Positions 48,328-57,461 are shown, counted from the first letter of the stretch. The stretch: 64,000 nt of DNA from CALUVN01 sp944323595 (GCA_963931255.1 OZ006972.1:1550001-1614000), one strand, 5' to 3'. Numbers and translations are program-made. The notes: generated from the sequence alone by a model not told the origin.

Positions 48328-49365
48328 ATGATTGATATAATAAACAAGGCAAAATCCAAACATTCTTTGACTAAAGATGAAATAATTTTTTTGTTGTCTT
48401 GTGAAGATGGCTCTCAAATTTTTAAAGCTGCGGATGAAGTACGTAAAAAATATGTCGGGGATGACGTTCATTTGCGGGCATTAATTGAATTTTCAAATAT
48501 TTGCCGCTGTAATTGTGTCTATTGCGGCTTACGTTCGCAAAATAGCGATGTGGAAAGATACAGACTTTCACAAACTCAAATTCTTGAATCCGCAAAAAGA
48601 GCCGCTGATTTTGGATATAAAACAATTGTTCTTCAATCAGGAGAAGATATATTTTTTACTGCAGATTATCTGGCAGAGATTATAAAAGACATAAAAAAAC
48701 TTGATGTAGCCGTTACTTTGAGCATTGGCGAAAGAACTTTTGAGGAATATAAAATTTTGAAAGATTCGGGTGCTGACAGATTTTTGTTGAGAATAGAAAC
48801 CACAGATAAAGTTTTGTATGAAAAATGTCATCCTAAAGCCAGTTTTGAAAATCGTGTAAGATGTTTGCGAGATTTGAAAAAGTTAGGCTTTGAAACCGGT
48901 ACGGGATGTCTGGTAGGTCTGCCTGAACAAACTATAGAATCTCTGGCAGATGATATTTTATTTTTCAAAAATTTAGATGCGGATATGATAGGAATAGGAC
49001 CTCTGATTGTCCATCCGCATACTCCGTTAAATGGGCTGCCAAACGGTAATTTTGATCTGGCATTAAGAGTAATGGCAATTACCAGATTGTTATTGCCGGA
49101 TATTAATATTCCCGCGACCACCGCAATGGAAACACTTAATCCGCAGGGAAGAATTATAGCGTTGCAAAGCGGCGCAAATGTAGTTATGCCTAATCTGACC
49201 GACAGTTATGCACGGGAAAAGTATGAAATTTACCCGAATAAAGCAGGCATAAATTATACGGAATTATCTGAAAAATTAAGCCAAATCGGGCGTACCATTT
49301 CGCACTTAAAAGGTTTCAGAGGAAATAAGGACCTCCCCTCCAGCAACGAAAGAACGTTCGGGTAA
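48328..49365 (+). CDS. hydE: HydE-like radical SAM maturase of [FeFe] hydrogenase
   Basis: A 345-residue radical SAM protein of the HydE group (related to BioB and PylB), which helps build the diiron part of the H-cluster. The motif C59-x3-C63-x2-C66 (CRCNCVYCGLR), then R-Y-R-L and E-D-x-F-F blocks, GDRFLLRIET-type stretch, H-P-H-T-P-L and P-A-T-T-A-M-E-T-L-N-P-Q-G match HydE well. The ATG at 48328 is preferred over an in-frame TTG at 48310, which lies in the terminator. hydF, hydG and hydrogenase genes are not in the window, so the partner is elsewhere. Confidence 0.85.
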   Translation: MIDIINKAKSKHSLTKDEIIFLLSCEDGSQIFKAADEVRKKYVGDDVHLRALIEFSNICRCNCVYCGLRSQNSDVERYRLSQTQILESAKRAADFGYKTIVLQSGEDIFFTADYLAEIIKDIKKLDVAVTLSIGERTFEEYKILKDSGADRFLLRIETTDKVLYEKCHPKASFENRVRCLRDLKKLGFETGTGCLVGLPEQTIESLADDILFFKNLDADMIGIGPLIVHPHTPLNGLPNGNFDLALRVMAITRLLLPDINIPATTAMETLNPQGRIIALQSGANVVMPNLTDSYAREKYEIYPNKAGINYTELSEKLSQIGRTISHLKGFRGNKDLPSSNERTFG

Positions 49366-49394
49366 GGGTGGCAAAAAGAAAGGACGAACAATTT

Positions 49395-50312
49395 ATGAAA
49401 ATTGCGGAAAATATATTAGAAACTATCGGCAATACACCGCTTGTGAAAATAAATGAACTTAACTCCGGACGGGCAAATATTTACGCTAAAGTCGAGAGTT
49501 TTAATCCTGCCGGTTCAATAAAAGACCGCCCTGCGTTAAATATGATAGAAGATGCTGAACGCCGCGGACTCATTGATAATGATACAGTAATAATAGAACC
49601 TACAAGCGGAAATACCGGCATAGGACTTGCAATGGTTTGTGCAGTAAGAGGGTATAAACTTATTTTGACGATGCCGGAGAGTATGAGTCTTGAGAGAAGA
49701 AAACTTCTTGCTATATATGGCGCAGAACTTATACTGACAGAAGCGGAAAAAGGTATGCAAGGTGCTGTTGATAAGGCTGAAGAACTTCATAAAGAAATAA
49801 AAAATTCTTTTATACCCCAGCAGTTTTCAAATCCTGCAAATCCGGAAAGCCATGTTACTACCACTGCCGAAGAACTCTGGCATGATATGGATGGAGAAAT
49901 TGATGTAATTGTGGCAGGAGTCGGTACAGGCGGAACTATTACAGGACTGACAAAAGCATTAAAAGCGAAGAATGACAAAATTTATTCGGTTGCTGTAGAA
50001 CCATTAACAAGTCAGGTTCTTGCAGGATATCCGTCAGGCACACATAAAATTCAGGGAATAGGTGCTAATTTTGTGCCTGAAAATTTTGATGGTTCATTGA
50101 TTGATGAAATTCTTCCTGTATCAAATGAAGCAGCAATAGAAACGGCATCTCTTTTGGCAAGAAAAGAGGGTATTCTTTCGGGAATCTCATCGGGTGCCGC
50201 ACTGTGGGCTGCGATAGAACTTTCTAACCGCGAAGAATTTGAGAATAAAAATATTGTTGTAATTCTTCCTGATACCGGAGAACGCTACCTTTCCAGCGAT
50301 ATGTTCATGTAA
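49395..50312 (+). CDS. cysK: Cysteine synthase A (O-acetylserine sulfhydrylase)
   Basis: A 305-residue fold-type II PLP enzyme that makes cysteine from O-acetylserine and sulfide. The PLP lysine is K43 in NPAGSIKDRPA; the phosphate loop is PTSGNTGIGLAM (about 68-79), and VGTGGTITG (about 176-184) and SSGAA near residue 265 are typical. The ATG at 49395 follows AAAGGAC; the upstream in-frame GTG at 49368 adds nine residues. It lies 29 bases after hydE. A serine acetyltransferase-like gene is at 59165. Confidence 0.94.
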   Translation: MKIAENILETIGNTPLVKINELNSGRANIYAKVESFNPAGSIKDRPALNMIEDAERRGLIDNDTVIIEPTSGNTGIGLAMVCAVRGYKLILTMPESMSLERRKLLAIYGAELILTEAEKGMQGAVDKAEELHKEIKNSFIPQQFSNPANPESHVTTTAEELWHDMDGEIDVIVAGVGTGGTITGLTKALKAKNDKIYSVAVEPLTSQVLAGYPSGTHKIQGIGANFVPENFDGSLIDEILPVSNEAAIETASLLARKEGILSGISSGAALWAAIELSNREEFENKNIVVILPDTGERYLSSDMFM

Positions 50313-50422
50313 ATAATTTGTGAATAATTGTAACAAATGTAATTTCCTTTGAATTTTTGATATTTTCAATTTTTTAAAATAAATATACGTTGTTATTTAT
50401 TTTGAAAGAGAGGAGCTTTATT

Positions 50423-51057
50423 ATGGTAAGAATTGGTGAAGGTGACAACCATTATTATGATGATTACAATCGTGATAATCCACCAGCTGGTTCAAAAAAA
50501 TCCGGTGGCAGTAGTGGTAATATTCAAGATGAATACCAAAAGCATCTGCAAGAAACCCGCTCAAAGAAACGCCTGCAGACGATGCACCTGCCGACACTCC
50601 AAAGCCCCAAATAAAAGACAATCAGCCGGAAGTTCCCAAGCAGGTAATCCAACGTGACGGAATTATAGGCACTTATTCAATTGTGCCGGGTAAAAACGGC
50701 AGCGGCTTTTCATTACAACAAAAAATGAGTGTCAGCCTAATTGAAAACGAAGACTATAACAAATATTTTAAAACTAACCTGTTTGGCGAAAACAAAATTG
50801 AACCCAATAAACAGGGATATTATGAATATAGAGGTGTAAAATCCGATAATTATAATATCTTTAGCAGTATGCTGAGAATGCGTGGGCAGCAAACTATAAT
50901 TAATAACGCTATATATAATGACCTGACTTCGAAACAAAAATCAGGAGCAGAGCTGACAGATGCGGAAAAGAATTTTATGCAATATCATCTGCAGCAATTG
51001 GAGTCTATGGGCTTAGGTCTTGACTCAAACGGCAAAATTTACGATTTGTCAGAATAA
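50423..51057 (+). pseudogene. Hypothetical gene split by a frameshift
   Basis: An open frame starts at ATG 50423 (GAGAGGAG 6 bases upstream) with MVRIGEGDNHYYDDYNRDN and continues to about 50550. Coding-like sequence then resumes in another frame (…KETPADDAPADTPKPQIKD, from about 50557) and runs to 51057 as MPGKNGSGFSLQQKM…IYDLSE, whose only start codon would be an unsupported GTG at 50683. The combined product would be about 210 residues with no known domain. The switch is net -1 near 50540-50560; no clear slippery heptamer is visible. Either the gene is broken or there is a sequencing error; programmed shifting is not supported. Confidence 0.6.
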
Positions 51058-51071
51058 CAACAACATAAAAC

Positions 51072-51105
51072 AAAAGACCTGTATCAAAATTGATACAGGT
51101 CTTTT
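51072..51105. terminator. Bidirectional terminator before groEL
   Basis: AAAAGACCTGTATCA (51072-51086), AAAT, TGATACAGGTCTTTT (51091-51105): a perfect 15-bp stem with T-runs on either strand, ending both the frameshifted gene and groEL. Confidence 0.92.
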
Positions 51106-51132
51106 TAATTTTAAAATGTTAAGGTGTGCGGA

Positions 51133-52782
51133 TTACATCATGCCGCCCATACCGCCCATTCCTGCCATTGCTGACATATCAGGAGCTGATTTTTCTTCCG
51201 GAATGTCAACAACTGCAGCTTCTGTTGTTAATAACATTGAAGCAACTGATGCAGCATTAACAAGAGCTGAACGGGTTACTTTTGCAGGGTCAACGATACC
51301 TGCTTTGAACATATCGACATATTTGTCATTTAATGCATCATAACCGTATGCGCCGTCTTGTGCAAGAATATTATCTACAACAACATCAGCTTTAGCACCT
51401 GCATTTCTTGAGATTGCTCTTAAAGGTACATCAAGTGCTGATGTAAGGATTTTGTAACCTACTTTATCGTCATCAGAAATAAAGTCGATAGAGTCAAGTT
51501 GTTTCAGCAAATCTTGTTGAACTCTCAAAAGTGCAACGCCGCCGCCAGGTACAATACCTTCTTCATTAGCAGCTCTTGTAGCATTCAGAGCATCTTCAAT
51601 TCTCAATTTTCTTTCTTTCAGTTCAACTTCAGAAGCTGCACCAACTTCAATCAAAGCAACGCCGCCTGAAAGTTTTGCGATACGTTCTTGAAGTTTTTCT
51701 TTATCGTATTCACTATCAGAAGCTTCAATTTGTTTTCTGATAAGTCTGATTCTTTCCTGAACAGCAGCCTTAGTTTCGTCACCGACAACGATAGTTGTTT
51801 CATCTTTAGTAACTGTAACTCTTTTAGCTTTACCCATCATTTGAGTAGTTACGTTTTCAAGTTTAATACCGAGTTCTTCAGTGAACATTTCGCCGCCTGT
51901 GAGGATAGCAATATCTTCAAGCATAGCTTTTCTTCTGTCGCCAAATCCCGGAGCTTTAACTGCAACTGCTCTTAAAACTTTTCTCATAGTGTTAACAACA
52001 AGAGTTGCAAGAGCTTCACCCTCAACATCTTCTGCTATTAATAACAGAGAACGTCCGTCACGCGCAACCTGTTCAAGAACAGGAACAAGGTCTGAAATAA
52101 GGTTAATTTTCTTATTGCAGCAGAATACATAAGCATCTTCAAGAACTGCTTCCATTCTTTCTGCGTCTGTAACAAAGTAAGGTGAAATATAACCTTTATC
52201 AAACTGCATACCTTCAACAACTTTAAGGTTTGTGCCGAAAGATTTGCTTTCTTCAACAGAAATAACACCGTCGTGACCTACTTTTTCCATTGCTTCTGCT
52301 ATAAGGTTGCCGATTTCAGCGTTGTTACCTGCAGAAATAGCTGCAACTTGTGCAATTTCTTCTTTAGTATTAACCGGTCTGGACATTTCTTTAATCTTTT
52401 TAACGGAAAGGTCAACAGCTTTATCAATACCGCGTTTCATAGAAATAGGGTTTGCACCTGCTGTAAGGTTTTTGAGCCCTTCTCTGACTATTGCCTGAGC
52501 AAGAACAGAAGCGGTAGTTGTACCGTCACCTGCCACGTCGTTTGTTTTAGAAGAAACTTCTTTTAACAATTGAGCTCCTGCGTTTTCCAGTCCGTCTTTA
52601 AGTTCAATTTCTTTAGCGATAGTAACACCATCGTTAACGATTTGCGGTGCACCGTATTTTTTTTCTAATATTACGTTTCTGCCTTTAGGACCGAGTGTAA
52701 CTTTGACAGCATCAGCCACTGCATCAATACCTTTAAGAAGCGATTTTCTTGCTTCTTCATCAAATACTATACGTTTTGCCAT
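51133..52782 (-). CDS. groEL: Chaperonin GroEL
   Basis: A 549-residue 60-kDa chaperonin. Typical blocks include AKRIVFDEEARKSLLKGID at the start, the ATP site TLGPKGRNVILEKKYGAP and VAGDGTTTASVLAQAI (about residues 30-47 and 85-100), KVGHDGVISVEE, EEGIVPGGGVALL and the flexible Gly/Met-rich tail MSAMAGMGGMGGMM. Length and motifs are normal. It is 33 bases after groES in one operon and ends at the terminator at 51072. Confidence 0.98.
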   Translation of the reverse strand: MAKRIVFDEEARKSLLKGIDAVADAVKVTLGPKGRNVILEKKYGAPQIVNDGVTIAKEIELKDGLENAGAQLLKEVSSKTNDVAGDGTTTASVLAQAIVREGLKNLTAGANPISMKRGIDKAVDLSVKKIKEMSRPVNTKEEIAQVAAISAGNNAEIGNLIAEAMEKVGHDGVISVEESKSFGTNLKVVEGMQFDKGYISPYFVTDAERMEAVLEDAYVFCCNKKINLISDLVPVLEQVARDGRSLLLIAEDVEGEALATLVVNTMRKVLRAVAVKAPGFGDRRKAMLEDIAILTGGEMFTEELGIKLENVTTQMMGKAKRVTVTKDETTIVVGDETKAAVQERIRLIRKQIEASDSEYDKEKLQERIAKLSGGVALIEVGAASEVELKERKLRIEDALNATRAANEEGIVPGGGVALLRVQQDLLKQLDSIDFISDDDKVGYKILTSALDVPLRAISRNAGAKADVVVDNILAQDGAYGYDALNDKYVDMFKAGIVDPAKVTRSALVNAASVASMLLTTEAAVVDIPEEKSAPDMSAMAGMGGMGGMM

Positions 52783-52814
52783 TTTATATCTCCAATCTTT
52801 TTAATAAATCTAAA

Positions 52815-53099
52815 TTATTCAAGTATGCCCAAAGCGTCTTTAACTGAAAGAATTTTATATTCAGTTCCGTCGATTTTAATATCAGTACCGGCATACTTAG
52901 CGTAAAGAACAATATCCCCTACTTTAACATCCATAGGTTCTCTTTCGCCTTTATCATTCATTTTACCGAGCCCTACAGCAACTACTTCGCCTTTTTGAGG
53001 TTTTTCTTTAGCGCTGTCCGGAATAAAAATTCCGCCTGAAGTTTGTTCGGTATCTTCAATAACTTTAATAACGATTCTGTCTCCTAATGGTTTAATCAT
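52815..53099 (-). CDS. groES: Co-chaperonin GroES
   Basis: A 94-residue 10-kDa chaperonin with IKPLGDRIVIKVIEDTEQTSGGIFIPDSAKEKPQKGEVVAVG, the mobile loop and the start of the barrel, and a normal C terminus. AAAGGAGAG lies 5 bases before the start. The upstream region (53100-53315) has no CIRCE operator (TTAGCACTC/GAGTGCTAA), so HrcA control in its usual form is not seen. AT-rich TTGAAA and TATAAT-like stretches could form the promoter. Confidence 0.97.
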   Translation of the reverse strand: MIKPLGDRIVIKVIEDTEQTSGGIFIPDSAKEKPQKGEVVAVGLGKMNDKGEREPMDVKVGDIVLYAKYAGTDIKIDGTEYKILSVKDALGILE

Positions 53100-53315
53100 A
53101 ATACTCTCCTTTTACACATAGATAATAATGTTTACAATTATATTTATATAATGAATTTCAAGAAAAAATTAAATTCTTAATGAAAAATTAATTATTATGC
53201 ACAAATTATGCTTGGTTATAATTAGAGTTTTTAAGTGAATGAGTTAATAAGTGAATAAGTCCGCTAATAAATCAGTTGTAGAAAAATTATCACAGAGCCT
53301 GATTTATACATTCTT

Positions 53316-54065
53316 ACCTCACCCTACCCCTCTCCTTGTAAAGGAGAGGGGATAACGGTTTATACAAAAGCCGGCATTTTAAAGATTTTAAAAATGTGTA
53401 GAACATCTAATACAGGCGCCATTTCCAATCTTGAAGAGTCTTACTGATGCAAACATGATGTTCTTACCTCACCCTACCCCTCTCCTTGTAAAGGAGAGGG
53501 AACAACGGTTTATACAAAAGCCGGCATTTTAAAGATTTTAAAAATGTGTAGAACATCTAATACAGGCGGCATTTCTAAAGTTGAAGAGTCTTACTGATGC
53601 AAACATGATGTTTGCACCTCACCCTACCCCTCTCCTTGTAAAGGAGAGGGAGCAACGGTTTATACAAAAGCCGGCATTTTAAAGATTTTAAAAATGTGTA
53701 GAACATCTAATACAGGCGGCATTTCTAAAGTTGAAGAGTCTTACTGATGCAAACATGATGTTTGCACCTCACCCTACCCCTCTCCTTGTAAAGGAGAGGG
53801 AGCAACGGTTTATACAAAAGCCGGCATTTTAAAGATTTTTAAAATGTGTAGAACATCTAATACAGGCGGCATTTCTAAAGTTGAAGAGTCTTACTGATGC
53901 AAACATGATGTTCTTACCTCACCCTACCCCTCTCCTTGTAAAGGAGAGGGAACAACGGTTTATACAAAAGCCGGCATTTTAAAGATTTTTAAAATGTGTA
54001 GAGCATCTAATACAGGCGGCATTTCTAAAGTTGAAGAATCTTATTGATGCAAACATCATGTTTGC
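53316..54065 (+). repeat. Five-copy tandem array with a 150-bp period
   Basis: Five units begin at 53316, 53466, 53616, 53766 and 53916 (each opening ACCTCACCCTACCCCTCTCC), period exactly 150 bp, with only scattered differences. Each unit has three strong hairpins: CCCTCTCCTT...AAGGAGAGGG, CATTTTAAA...TTTAAAATG, and GCAAACAT-G-ATGTTTGC. A diverged sixth half-copy lies at about 54227-54350, and reverse copies are at 38161-38600. The gene-free region 53100-54359 otherwise has only AT-rich sequence and the groES promoter region, plus 54066-54226 with no gene seen. It is not a CRISPR, since there are no unique spacers. Confidence 0.85.
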
Positions 54066-54359
54066 CAAAGGAAAGTTCGGAAACGTAGTTTCTGATCACT
54101 CGTTTCATTTGGACGCGTTTTTCTCTTTCTTTGGTTCTGTTTCTTTCTCTTTTACTCGCAATAAAAGAGAAAGAAATGAACATTAATGAAGATTTTTGTC
54201 GGATTAGTAAATCCGACCTACGTTTCTGTTTCTACAAAAGCCGCTCTTTTAAAGATATTCAAAATTTTTGAACACCGAATACAGGCGCCAATTCTAATCT
54301 TGAAGAGTTGTATTGATGCAAACGTTACGTTTGCCAAACATCATGTTTGCCGTTTGCTA

Positions 54360-54743
54360 CTAATTTTCAGTGTCTTCTGTATCGTCAGTTTCTTCTTTTT
54401 TTATCGTTGTGACTACCATTTTAGCCATTTCTTTGGCAATAAGTTTTTGTGTTGCTTCAGGACAGTTGTGAAGCATGTTCATTGCTGTTCTGATTGTTGA
54501 ATCTATATCGTACCAGCGACCTTTGCGGCTGTCTTCCAGACCTGAACCTACAGCATTTATTATGTCTTCTACTGCCTCAAATTTTTCATCCTCAATATTG
54601 TGTTCAATGATGATTTTAATTAAATTTAAAGCAATTCTAATCTGTGTTTCGTCATCAGATTCTTCCAGTGTCTTTACTGCCTGTGATAATACCGGATCTT
54701 TGTCATACCAGCGTCTTTGTTTGTTGCTGTACTCTTCTTTCAT
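54360..54743 (-). CDS. Hypothetical protein with internal RWYD repeat
   Basis: A 127-residue soluble helical protein. It contains an internal duplication: RRWYDKDPVLSQAVKTLE (about residues 10-27) and GRWYDIDSTIRTAMNMLH (about 75-92), each followed by an amphipathic helix pair, and an acidic tail (KKEETDDTEDTEN). It is 22 bases after fixX and probably in the same operon. Function unknown; a role with the electron-transfer pair is inferred only from position. Confidence 0.7.
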   Translation of the reverse strand: MKEEYSNKQRRWYDKDPVLSQAVKTLEESDDETQIRIALNLIKIIIEHNIEDEKFEAVEDIINAVGSGLEDSRKGRWYDIDSTIRTAMNMLHNCPEATQKLIAKEMAKMVVTTIKKEETDDTEDTEN

Positions 54744-54765
54744 AAATGCCTCCTGTTTTTTATTC

Positions 54766-55041
54766 TTATCCTAGTTTAAATTTTACGCCTTTAGTTCCTT
54801 TCGGATATTCCCAGCCGAGTGACTGTCTTTCGCAGGCAATTCTGCACGCCCCGCATTCAAGACAGTTTTCGTAATTTACTATAAGCTTTTCATTCTCCTT
54901 GTCCCATTCATATACGTTTGCAGGACAAACGTATGTGCAGGCTTTTGAGTCACAAATGCAGCAAAGACCTGCTTCCGGTTTCAGGTGTGATACTTTATCA
55001 GGTACTGATTTTACAGTGAATAATTTTTCATCTATACTCAT
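54766..55041 (-). CDS. FixX-like ferredoxin
   Basis: A 91-residue ferredoxin of the FixX type. Two sets of cysteines are visible: C-C-I-C-D-S-K-A-C-T-Y-V-C-P (about residues 27-40) and C-L-E-C-G-A-C-R-I-A-C-E (about 62-73), enough for at least one [4Fe-4S] cluster. FixX carries electrons from the FixAB flavoprotein to FixC. The ATG at 55041 overlaps the fixC stop (ATGA), so the two are coupled. FixA and FixB are not seen in this window. Confidence 0.88.
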   Translation of the reverse strand: MSIDEKLFTVKSVPDKVSHLKPEAGLCCICDSKACTYVCPANVYEWDKENEKLIVNYENCLECGACRIACERQSLGWEYPKGTKGVKFKLG

Positions 55042-56345
55042 TTTAATATACCCCATAGAAGTTTAAACAAATTCCCTCCGTCTTTGAAAAGTTCAAGCGG
55101 ATTTCTGTCATTGAATATGCTTTTAATAAAGCCCCTGTATTTTTCTTTCTTGGGAATACTGTCAACAGTTGTGAACATTTTGAAAAATTCATTAATTTTT
55201 TGCGGGAAATATCCCAAAAATGATGCACTTCTTGAATGCATTACATCCATCAGGTCTTTGTATGTTTTTAAATCTTTCAATACAAAAGATTGTTCAAGCC
55301 GCTCCTGATAGTGAGAAAGTGTTTCTGCAGTATAGTCCTTTTCTAATAATGCATGCAGAGCGGTTTCTCCTGCGAATTTTCCGCTCATCATTGCTAGGTT
55401 TGTCCCCTCCCAGTGCATGTTATTAACCATCATTGCAGCGTCACCGGCTATCATTACTCCGTCGGCGAATAAATCCGGCATACATTTATATCCGCCCTCC
55501 GGAATTAAGTGCGCAGAGTATTCAAGAAGTTCGCCGTCCTTTATAAGAGGCGCAATTGACGGATGTTGTTTGAGTTTATCCAGTAACTCGTATGGTTTGA
55601 TTTTGTTTTCAACCAGTTCGTTAAGTGTAACGCCGAGTCCGATGCTCACAGAGTCTTTGTTGGTGTATATGAATCCGAGACCCAGCATTCCAAGCATTGA
55701 GCCGCCAAAAAGCTGGTATACGCACCCCTCATCATCGCGCAAATGAAATCGGTCATTAATTTTATCTTTATCAAGTTTTATAACTTCTTTAACGCTTATT
55801 GCAACGTCATAGGGCGAAATATTATTGCGAAGTCCGACTTTTTTAGCCAGCAATGAATTTACTCCGTCAGCCAGAACAACTATATTGGCATAATATTCTT
55901 CCAATTCTGTTTTAACTCCTACAACGCGACCATCGTCAAGGATTAAATCCTCTACAACGGTTTCTGTTATAAGAATTACCCCCTCTTTTTCAGCTTCATC
56001 AGCCATCCATCGGTCAAATTTTGAACGGAATACACTATAGCTCACTGCATCATTGTCATCTTCATTATTTCTGTAAGAAATTTCTGTAGCATCTTCATCA
56101 CCGAGCAAAGCGTATTTGTGGATTACGTTTTTCCGTTCAAGAGGAGCTGTTTTTTCAAAATCAGGGAAAATTTCTCTTGTAGGTTTAGCATAAATCGCAC
56201 CGCCAAAAACATTTTTAGAACCGGAAAAACTTCCTCTTTCTATGAGAATTACCTCCCGTCCCGCACGTGCAATTGTCACAGCGCAGGCAATTCCTGCAGG
56301 GCCGCCTCCTACTACTATTACTTCTGTTCTGTTTTCTGTACGCAT
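55038..56345 (-). CDS. FixC-like electron-transfer flavoprotein-quinone oxidoreductase
   Basis: A 435-residue FAD protein of the FixC/ETF-QO family. The dinucleotide fold is at the start (TEVIVVGGGPAGIACAVTIARAGREVILIERG), with SGSKNVFGGAIY for the flavin, VVLADGVNSLLAKKVGL at about 140-156, and GVMIAGDAAMMVNNMHWEGTNLAMMSGKFAGE near residues 295-326. These proteins take electrons from ETF (FixAB) to quinone or ferredoxin. The ATG at 56345 follows TGGAG; a longer frame would add 13 residues. Its ferredoxin partner overlaps the end. Confidence 0.9.
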   Translation of the reverse strand: MRTENRTEVIVVGGGPAGIACAVTIARAGREVILIERGSFSGSKNVFGGAIYAKPTREIFPDFEKTAPLERKNVIHKYALLGDEDATEISYRNNEDDNDAVSYSVFRSKFDRWMADEAEKEGVILITETVVEDLILDDGRVVGVKTELEEYYANIVVLADGVNSLLAKKVGLRNNISPYDVAISVKEVIKLDKDKINDRFHLRDDEGCVYQLFGGSMLGMLGLGFIYTNKDSVSIGLGVTLNELVENKIKPYELLDKLKQHPSIAPLIKDGELLEYSAHLIPEGGYKCMPDLFADGVMIAGDAAMMVNNMHWEGTNLAMMSGKFAGETALHALLEKDYTAETLSHYQERLEQSFVLKDLKTYKDLMDVMHSRSASFLGYFPQKINEFFKMFTTVDSIPKKEKYRGFIKSIFNDRNPLELFKDGGNLFKLLWGILK

Positions 56346-56412
56346 ATAACTCCAGTTTAAACGGATAACAAGGTCATTATACACTAAATTTTATTCATTG
56401 TAAAATAGTTAT

Positions 56413-56943
56413 ATGAATATAACTGCTGGTATATTTAAAGGAAGAAAAATTATTGCTCCGGATGAAAAAATAACACGTCCTACACTTTCAAAAGTAAGGA
56501 TGAGTGTATTCAATACATTGCAGGCTATGATTGATTTTGAGGGAAAATCATTTCTTGATATGTTTTCCGGCTCGGGAATAATGGCTCTGGAAGCGTTGTC
56601 AAGAGGTTTTTCAGATGTAACCGCCATTGAAAAAAATCCAAAGGCTGCATCTGTGATAAAAAATAATTTTGCTAAATTTGTACCGTCACCAAAACTTATA
56701 AAAGGTGATTGTCTTAAAATTATAAGTGAATCAGAGCAATGTTTTGACGTAGTTTATATTGATCCTCCTTATTATTCAGGTGTTTATGAGGCTGCTATTA
56801 CTGCAGTAAAAGACTTTGCGCAAATTATTATACTGGAACATGTTACAGATGTTGATTTTGCTCCGCTTGAACTTTTGAAACAGAAAAAATACGGCGATAA
56901 ATATATTTCGTTTTTGCATACAAAAAGAGAGGAAAACCTTTAA
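56413..56943 (+). CDS. rsmD: 16S rRNA (guanine(966)-N2)-methyltransferase
   Basis: A 176-residue Rossmann methyltransferase. Typical RsmD features are ITAGIFKGRKI at the start, RPTLSKVRMSVFNTLQAM, the SAM site FLDMFSGSGIMALEALSRG (about 47-65) and the catalytic D-P-P-Y (about 118-121). Length is normal. The gene is divergent from the fixCX operon. Modifies G966 of 16S rRNA. Confidence 0.92.
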   Translation: MNITAGIFKGRKIIAPDEKITRPTLSKVRMSVFNTLQAMIDFEGKSFLDMFSGSGIMALEALSRGFSDVTAIEKNPKAASVIKNNFAKFVPSPKLIKGDCLKIISESEQCFDVVYIDPPYYSGVYEAAITAVKDFAQIIILEHVTDVDFAPLELLKQKKYGDKYISFLHTKREENL

Positions 56944-56981
56944 AGATAATCCTCCCTTTTTAAAACTTTTAATCCCAAAAA

Positions 56982-57254
56982 CTATTTTACGAGTTCTTTG
57001 AATTTTTTACCTGCTGAAAATGCCGGAACTGTTTTAGCCGCAATTTTCAAAGGTGCACCTGTTTGAGGGTTTCTGCCTGTTCTTGCAGCTCTTTTGCGAG
57101 CTTCAAAAGTTCCGAAACCTACTAAAGTTACTTTTTTGCCTTTAGAAACTGTTTTTGAAATTGTTTCTAAAGTTGCTGCAATAATATCAGCAGTTGCTTT
57201 TTGAGAAACTTTTGCTTTTTTAGATACTTCTTTTACCAATTCTTCTTTGTTCAT
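56982..57254 (-). CDS. hup: HU-family DNA-binding protein
   Basis: A 90-residue HU/IHF nucleoid protein (MNKEELVKEVSKKAKVSQKATADI, VTLVGFGTFEARKRAARTGRNPQTG, IAAKTVPAFSAGKKFKELV). The proline in NPQTG and the F-G-x-F arm are the DNA-intercalating elements. GGAGG lies 8 bases before the ATG at 57254, and the longer in-frame starts lack a site. HU bends and compacts DNA. Confidence 0.96.
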   Translation of the reverse strand: MNKEELVKEVSKKAKVSQKATADIIAATLETISKTVSKGKKVTLVGFGTFEARKRAARTGRNPQTGAPLKIAAKTVPAFSAGKKFKELVK

Positions 57255-57331
57255 TACGAACCTCCTTCTTTTTGTGCCTACGAAAATAAAAAACCATTCT
57301 CTCTTCCGCATGCAATACTTCGACAGAACTT

Positions 57332-57359
57332 ATTATAACACTTTTTAGGTTTTTGGCAA
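57332..57359 (-). promoter_or_regulatory. Promoter of the HU gene
   Basis: On the minus strand TTGCCA (57354-57359) and TATAAT (57332-57337) are 16 bp apart, about 77 bases upstream of the HU start codon. Confidence 0.75.
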
Positions 57360-57461
57360 GGGGTTTTAGTAATTTAATCCTTCATAAATTGCATAAAAAT
57401 GCGTTTTTCAGACATTATGCATGGTGAAAACGGTATATTATTAGCATTTTTGAGGGAAATT

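Noticed and set aside
50530..50570. Programmed -1 ribosomal frameshift site
   Set aside because: No X-XXY-YYZ heptamer or following strong hairpin is visible; a lesion or read error is simpler.
53316..54065. CRISPR array
   Set aside because: Period is 150 bp with whole units repeated; there are no short repeats with unique spacers and no cas genes.
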